Origin: Sedimentisphaerales bacterium
GTDB lineage: Bacteria; Planctomycetota; Phycisphaerae; Sedimentisphaerales; Anaerobacaceae
Direction: 5' to 3'
DNA: 46,071 bases
Assembly (NCBI GenBank): GCA_016931715.1
Contig: JAFGEF010000016.1
Location: 1-46,071, forward strand
In this document: positions 42,530 to 46,071 of the stretch, piece after piece
Numbering within the stretch: the stretch's first letter is position 1
Layout of the letters: each line of letters starts with the position of its first letter
Made by a program: the position numbers and the translations under genes
The notes under the pieces: model-generated
The model's input: only the letters and a program-made list of their open reading frames with translations
The model's database searches: none
Told to the model about the DNA's origin: nothing

Positions 42530-45301
42530 ATGAAACGTAGAAATTTTCTTAAGACAAGCATATTCGCTGCCGGTATAGCGGGTTCTCCAGAGTTGTTAGA
42601 GCCGCTCAAAGCGAGTGAAAACAGTCCTCAGAAACCACTCCGGACTTCCGGCCAGACCTCAGCGTCAGCCGGAACGACACAGGCTGATAACCGTCCGGCT
42701 GAATATCTTCACCGTGTGCAAGGGGATCCATTCCTGCCCAAGCCGCCGACGCCAGCAAGATCATATCCGATCTCACCGATGTCACTGGAGGAACGGCGAA
42801 AGCGGAAGATTGTACCGCAGCGGGGCTTTTGCAGCATCACGCCCGGCAGCCTCGTCAGCGAGAGTCTCACTTCCGGCAATGGAGCTATGAATTTCGAGTT
42901 GATGGGCGATCCTTACTCGGAGCAAATCCTTTTCCATCACGAAAACCTGCTCATGCCTTGGAAGAGGCCGTTGGATGCACCCCAAATCGCGGACATTTTT
43001 CCGCAGGTGAGACAAATGATGCTTGAAGGGAGACACCGCGAAGCCATGACACTTGCGCTCCAGCATATGAATGAAGGTCCCATCAAACAGGATACCGAAC
43101 CGCACCGCACTATTCCGGCATTCCTGATGCAGCTTGATTTTCCGAAAACCACGTCGGTCAGGAACTATCTCCGCACTGTCAATTTCGAGACCAGCGAGGT
43201 GAAAGTGTACTGGAGCGACGAGCACGGCGACTGGCTTCGTCAGAACATTACCTCCCGGCCGGACAACGTCATCGTGCAATGGCTCACCGCCCCAGCCGGT
43301 CAGTCGGTGAATGTCCGAATCTCTTTACAGATGTCTGCCCAGTGGAGCATGAGTTCCGGTATGACAGGGAACAGCCACCCCGCCAAGGGAGCATCCAAAG
43401 GTCCCGAAGCCGGCGATGTTCAACACGATTTTAATGCGCAACGCCTCATTTACAAATACCGTTTGGATCCCTCCGTGGACAACAGCGGCTACGCCGGAGT
43501 TACCCGTGTAGTTCGCAACGGCGGCTTAGCCAAGATGGATAAGGACGCTCTGGTTATCGAAAACGCAACTTCGGTGATGCTGCTCACCCGTATTGAGTAT
43601 TTCCCCGACTTCAGCGAAGACAAAGTGGAAGCTCTTCAGCAGGCAGTCGAACAAATCACCCCGGATTATGCGACCCTCCTGGAACGCCATCGTAAGGTAC
43701 AGTCGGAAATGCTCAACCGCGTCACGGTGGATTTCGGCGGCGCTAGCCAATACGGCATGTCCGCCGAGGAACTGCTGGCCGACCAGCGGTCAAGGCTGGA
43801 TTATTCGCCCGCATTGCTCGAGAAGGTATTCGAAATGGGACGCCATTGGTTCATTCTCACCAGCGGCAAGTATCCGGGCATCGCAGGAGAGAGCAGCTAC
43901 ACCGTCAACCTGCAAACACCCGGTGCAGAGCCGGACTACCAGCGCCTTGGAGAAGAAGTACGACCAGCGGGCTTCGGCCTTCTGCAAACGGCCGGTGCGG
44001 TACAGGGTGACCTACGCGAAGGCACGGAAGCATATTTCAATTGGATCGAGAGCCTGGCACCGGACTGCCGGGCTAATGCCAAAAATATCTTCGGATTCCG
44101 CGGCACGTCGTATCCCCTCTGGCCGCAAAGAGGAATGGGTGTCAAGTATTATTACTCCAACAGCTCCGTAATTGGAGGCCTATGGCCCTACTGGATTTCT
44201 GCCGGCGGCCTGGCCTACCGCCCGTTCTGGGACCATTATCTGGCCACCGGCGACCAGGAATTCCTCCGCAACCGTGTTCTTCCGGGCTTGAAGGAACTGG
44301 CGATGTTCTACGAGGACTTCCTAACACTGACCGACAAGAATGGGAACTACATGTTCGTCCCATCCTTCTCGCCGGAGAACTTGCCCACGAGTACCGACCC
44401 GTCGGGCCCAGTGCTGGCCAATGCCAACATGGACATCACAGTCTGCCGGGAAGTCCTGGCTAATTTGATTCAGGCTTGCGAGATTCTTGGCACCGACACT
44501 GACAGTGTGCCCAAATGGAAAGCGATGCTGGCCAAAATGCCGCCCTACCTGCTCGAAAAGGACGGCACCCTGAAGGAATGGGCCTGGCCCACTCTGCAAG
44601 AGCATTACAGTCATCGGCACCTTTCTCATCTCTATGGAGCCTGGCCTGGTGACGAAATTGACCCCGACCGCACGCCGCAACTCGCACGAGCCGCCGTGAT
44701 AGCCGACCGCAGGCACACTTTCGATACGATGTCTACTTCAGTATCGGGTGAAGCTCTGCCTGCTTATACCCGCTGCCATCGTGCTTTGGCTGGAGCGCGG
44801 CTCAAAGACAACGGCATCGTGGACGTCCAACTGCGGCAATTGATGGAGCAGGGCTATGTCAGTACCGCGCTGCGGTGTTCACGCGAGCCTTATGGCGCGC
44901 CTGTGCCGGATGCGCAGGGTGGAATTCCAACTATCATGATGGAAATGCTGGCCTATTCGCGCCCCGGTGTGATTGAGGTGCTTCCGGCACTTCCTGCCTC
45001 GTTGGTTAAGGGATCAATCAGCGGGATGCTGGCCCGTACCTTCGCAAGGATTGACAAACTAACCTGGGATATGCAGGCGAGGACTGTGGACATAACAATC
45101 ACCTCGGTAAAAAAGCAGGATGTTACTTTGATTGCCAGATATGGTATCGAAGCGATTACAGCGCCTGACGGAGTTTTAGCGGCAAAGCCCAAGCCTGGCA
45201 CGGCAAACTGCGACCTGCACTTGCCGGAGGGAAAGCCGGTAGAAATCCATTTGAAGCTTGGCCGGCACACACCGCTTGATTGGGTTGCTCGGATAGCTTA
45301 A
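42530..45301 (+). CDS. Tat-exported GH95-like glycoside hydrolase, paralogue 2
   Basis: A 923-residue protein, twin-arginine signal KRRNFLKTSIFAAGIAGS. It is collinear with paralogue 1 through the whole length, so the pair is a tandem duplication. Differences: the Gly/Arg insert is replaced by a Ser/Gly/Lys stretch, about 25 residues are added around EPDYQRLGEEVRPAGFGLLQ, and the Asn pair becomes TVNLQ (Thr458, Asn460), losing the first Asn. LKEWAWPTL, HLSHLYGAWPGDEIDP and VPDAQGGIPTIMMEML are kept. GAGGAAT precedes the ATG and no terminator separates the pair, so they are probably cotranscribed. Function may be GH95-like on plant or algal fucose/galactose side chains, but is unproven. Confidence 0.82.
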   Translation: MKRRNFLKTSIFAAGIAGSPELLEPLKASENSPQKPLRTSGQTSASAGTTQADNRPAEYLHRVQGDPFLPKPPTPARSYPISPMSLEERRKRKIVPQRGFCSITPGSLVSESLTSGNGAMNFELMGDPYSEQILFHHENLLMPWKRPLDAPQIADIFPQVRQMMLEGRHREAMTLALQHMNEGPIKQDTEPHRTIPAFLMQLDFPKTTSVRNYLRTVNFETSEVKVYWSDEHGDWLRQNITSRPDNVIVQWLTAPAGQSVNVRISLQMSAQWSMSSGMTGNSHPAKGASKGPEAGDVQHDFNAQRLIYKYRLDPSVDNSGYAGVTRVVRNGGLAKMDKDALVIENATSVMLLTRIEYFPDFSEDKVEALQQAVEQITPDYATLLERHRKVQSEMLNRVTVDFGGASQYGMSAEELLADQRSRLDYSPALLEKVFEMGRHWFILTSGKYPGIAGESSYTVNLQTPGAEPDYQRLGEEVRPAGFGLLQTAGAVQGDLREGTEAYFNWIESLAPDCRANAKNIFGFRGTSYPLWPQRGMGVKYYYSNSSVIGGLWPYWISAGGLAYRPFWDHYLATGDQEFLRNRVLPGLKELAMFYEDFLTLTDKNGNYMFVPSFSPENLPTSTDPSGPVLANANMDITVCREVLANLIQACEILGTDTDSVPKWKAMLAKMPPYLLEKDGTLKEWAWPTLQEHYSHRHLSHLYGAWPGDEIDPDRTPQLARAAVIADRRHTFDTMSTSVSGEALPAYTRCHRALAGARLKDNGIVDVQLRQLMEQGYVSTALRCSREPYGAPVPDAQGGIPTIMMEMLAYSRPGVIEVLPALPASLVKGSISGMLARTFARIDKLTWDMQARTVDITITSVKKQDVTLIARYGIEAITAPDGVLAAKPKPGTANCDLHLPEGKPVEIHLKLGRHTPLDWVARIA

Positions 45302-45635
45302 TAGAAGCTGCTTCGTCGAACTGCGCAGTAGTTGCGGTGCATTGCAAAGCAGCTAAGCAGATTCAACACGAGAGGGTATATTCGTGTTATCTCTATTGAA
45401 GCTCTATTAGTATCATTATAACAAAAAGTCAATAATATCCATGCGATAGACAACATTTGGCATATACGACACACCTAACAGTGATTAAAGTAATAATATT
45501 CAAATATTAAAGAGTCAATATGATACAGGAGTTATCTAATCTTACTGTATGTGCATCACCGCCGATACAAAGAAAGGAAATTAATAGCAGAGAAAAATAA
45601 TACGACAGCAGCATCGACAAGATGGAGAAAAAAAC
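45302..45635 (+). other. Intergenic region before the third GH95 gene, with a weak hairpin
   Basis: A 334-base stretch without a gene. AACACGA (45365-45371) and TCGTGTT (45382-45388) form a 7-base hairpin 64 bases past the paralogue 2 stop, without a T-run; it is a candidate terminator or operator. The rest is AT-rich, unlike the flanking genes, and likely holds the promoter of the next gene. Confidence 0.4.
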
Positions 45636-46071
45636 ATGAACAGTGAAAAGAAACAGAACAATGTGACGAACAAAAATATTTGGCGAATAGCGTGCATCGC
45701 ATTAATCATTATCGGCAGTATTCAGGCAGGTTTTGCTGCCACTTCTCTGCCGGCATACACCGGTACACTTACAGGCGAAGCGCCGCCGCCTGATGAGTCG
45801 CTTAGTCTCTGGTATCGCCAGCCTGCAACTGCATGGACAAGTGCACTGCCTGTTGGTAATGGCAAACAGGGGGCAATGATATTTGGCGGAATTGATTCGG
45901 AAGCCATCTGTCTTAATGAGGATACACTCTGGGCAGGTGGACCATACAATCCCGACAATCCTAATGCACTCGATGCTTTGCCTAAAGTCAGGCAGCTTCT
46001 TTTCGAAGGCCAGTATCGTCAGGCTGAAAGCATGATTGACCAGACAATGATGGCCAGTCCTCGTGCTCAGC
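45636..46071 (+). CDS. GH95 glycoside hydrolase, N-terminal part (runs off the window)
   Basis: The frame is open to the window end (145 codons). A hydrophobic signal segment (IACIALIIIGSIQAGFAA, about residues 19-36) indicates Sec export, unlike the Tat signals of the two preceding genes. The sequence LWYRQPATAWTSALPVGNGK, then GAMIFGGIDSEAICLNEDTL and WAGGPYNPDNPNALDALPKV is the canonical GH95 N-terminal beta domain (alpha-L-fucosidase or alpha-L-galactosidase). GGAG lies nine bases before the ATG. The catalytic domain is outside the window. Confidence 0.9.
   Translation, partial: MNSEKKQNNVTNKNIWRIACIALIIIGSIQAGFAATSLPAYTGTLTGEAPPPDESLSLWYRQPATAWTSALPVGNGKQGAMIFGGIDSEAICLNEDTLWAGGPYNPDNPNALDALPKVRQLLFEGQYRQAESMIDQTMMASPRAQ

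Overview
The window looks like a chromosomal piece of a Planctomycetota bacterium, probably class Phycisphaerae and near the Sedimentisphaerales. This is inference from gene content: secreted glycoside hydrolases (GH3, GH8, three GH95-type), GLUG/dockerin-like and thrombospondin-3-like surface proteins, an H-X9-DG-type prepilin remnant, ECF sigma factors with odd extensions, and a Ser/Thr kinase operon with a degenerate FHA protein. Most of the sequence is moderately AT-rich. Positions 39775-45301 are visibly GC-richer, and the restriction-modification-like pair at 15854-19434 is visibly AT-richer.

Layout. 1-2346: 3' end of a beta-helix surface protein, convergent with a secreted metallophosphoesterase. 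2579-5738: a GH3 lipoprotein flanked by two inverted copies of a ~300-bp MITE-like element. 5815-8600: an ECF sigma factor translationally coupled to a membrane-anchored LolA-like partner, then a second, convergent ECF sigma factor. 8871-15642: a four-gene minus-strand operon (coiled-coil membrane protein, FHA-like protein, TM2-containing kinase, four-TM membrane protein) with three REP-like double hairpins in and beside the FHA gene. 15854-19434: adenine methyltransferase plus putative PD-(D/E)XK nuclease. 19842-23926: FAH-family hydrolase, Lon, Nudix hydrolase.

24264-30705: an eight-gene type IV pilus/type II secretion-like operon (PilM, PilN, PilO, a GspC/PilP-like protein, PilT, PilC/GspF and two minor prepilins) with a structured leader. 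30797-34257: a HEAT/TSP3-like protein, a leucine-rich-repeat protein, a broken prepilin-like gene and an MBL-fold hydrolase. 34328-37751: a tRNA 3'-end relic, a large GLUG protein and a detached GspG-type pseudopilin. 37811-46071: a GH8 enzyme, tRNA-Arg(CCG), two tandem Tat-targeted GH95-like paralogues and the start of a canonical GH95 enzyme.

Functionally the window combines extracytoplasmic polysaccharide degradation (GH3, GH8, GH95) with the pseudopilin export machinery that could secrete such enzymes, and with surface-signalling modules. The least described parts are the kinase/FHA/coiled-coil operon with its coding-region palindromic repeats, the MITE-bracketed GH3 gene, and the divergent tandem GH95-like genes. 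All similarity statements come from motif recognition by eye; no searches were run.
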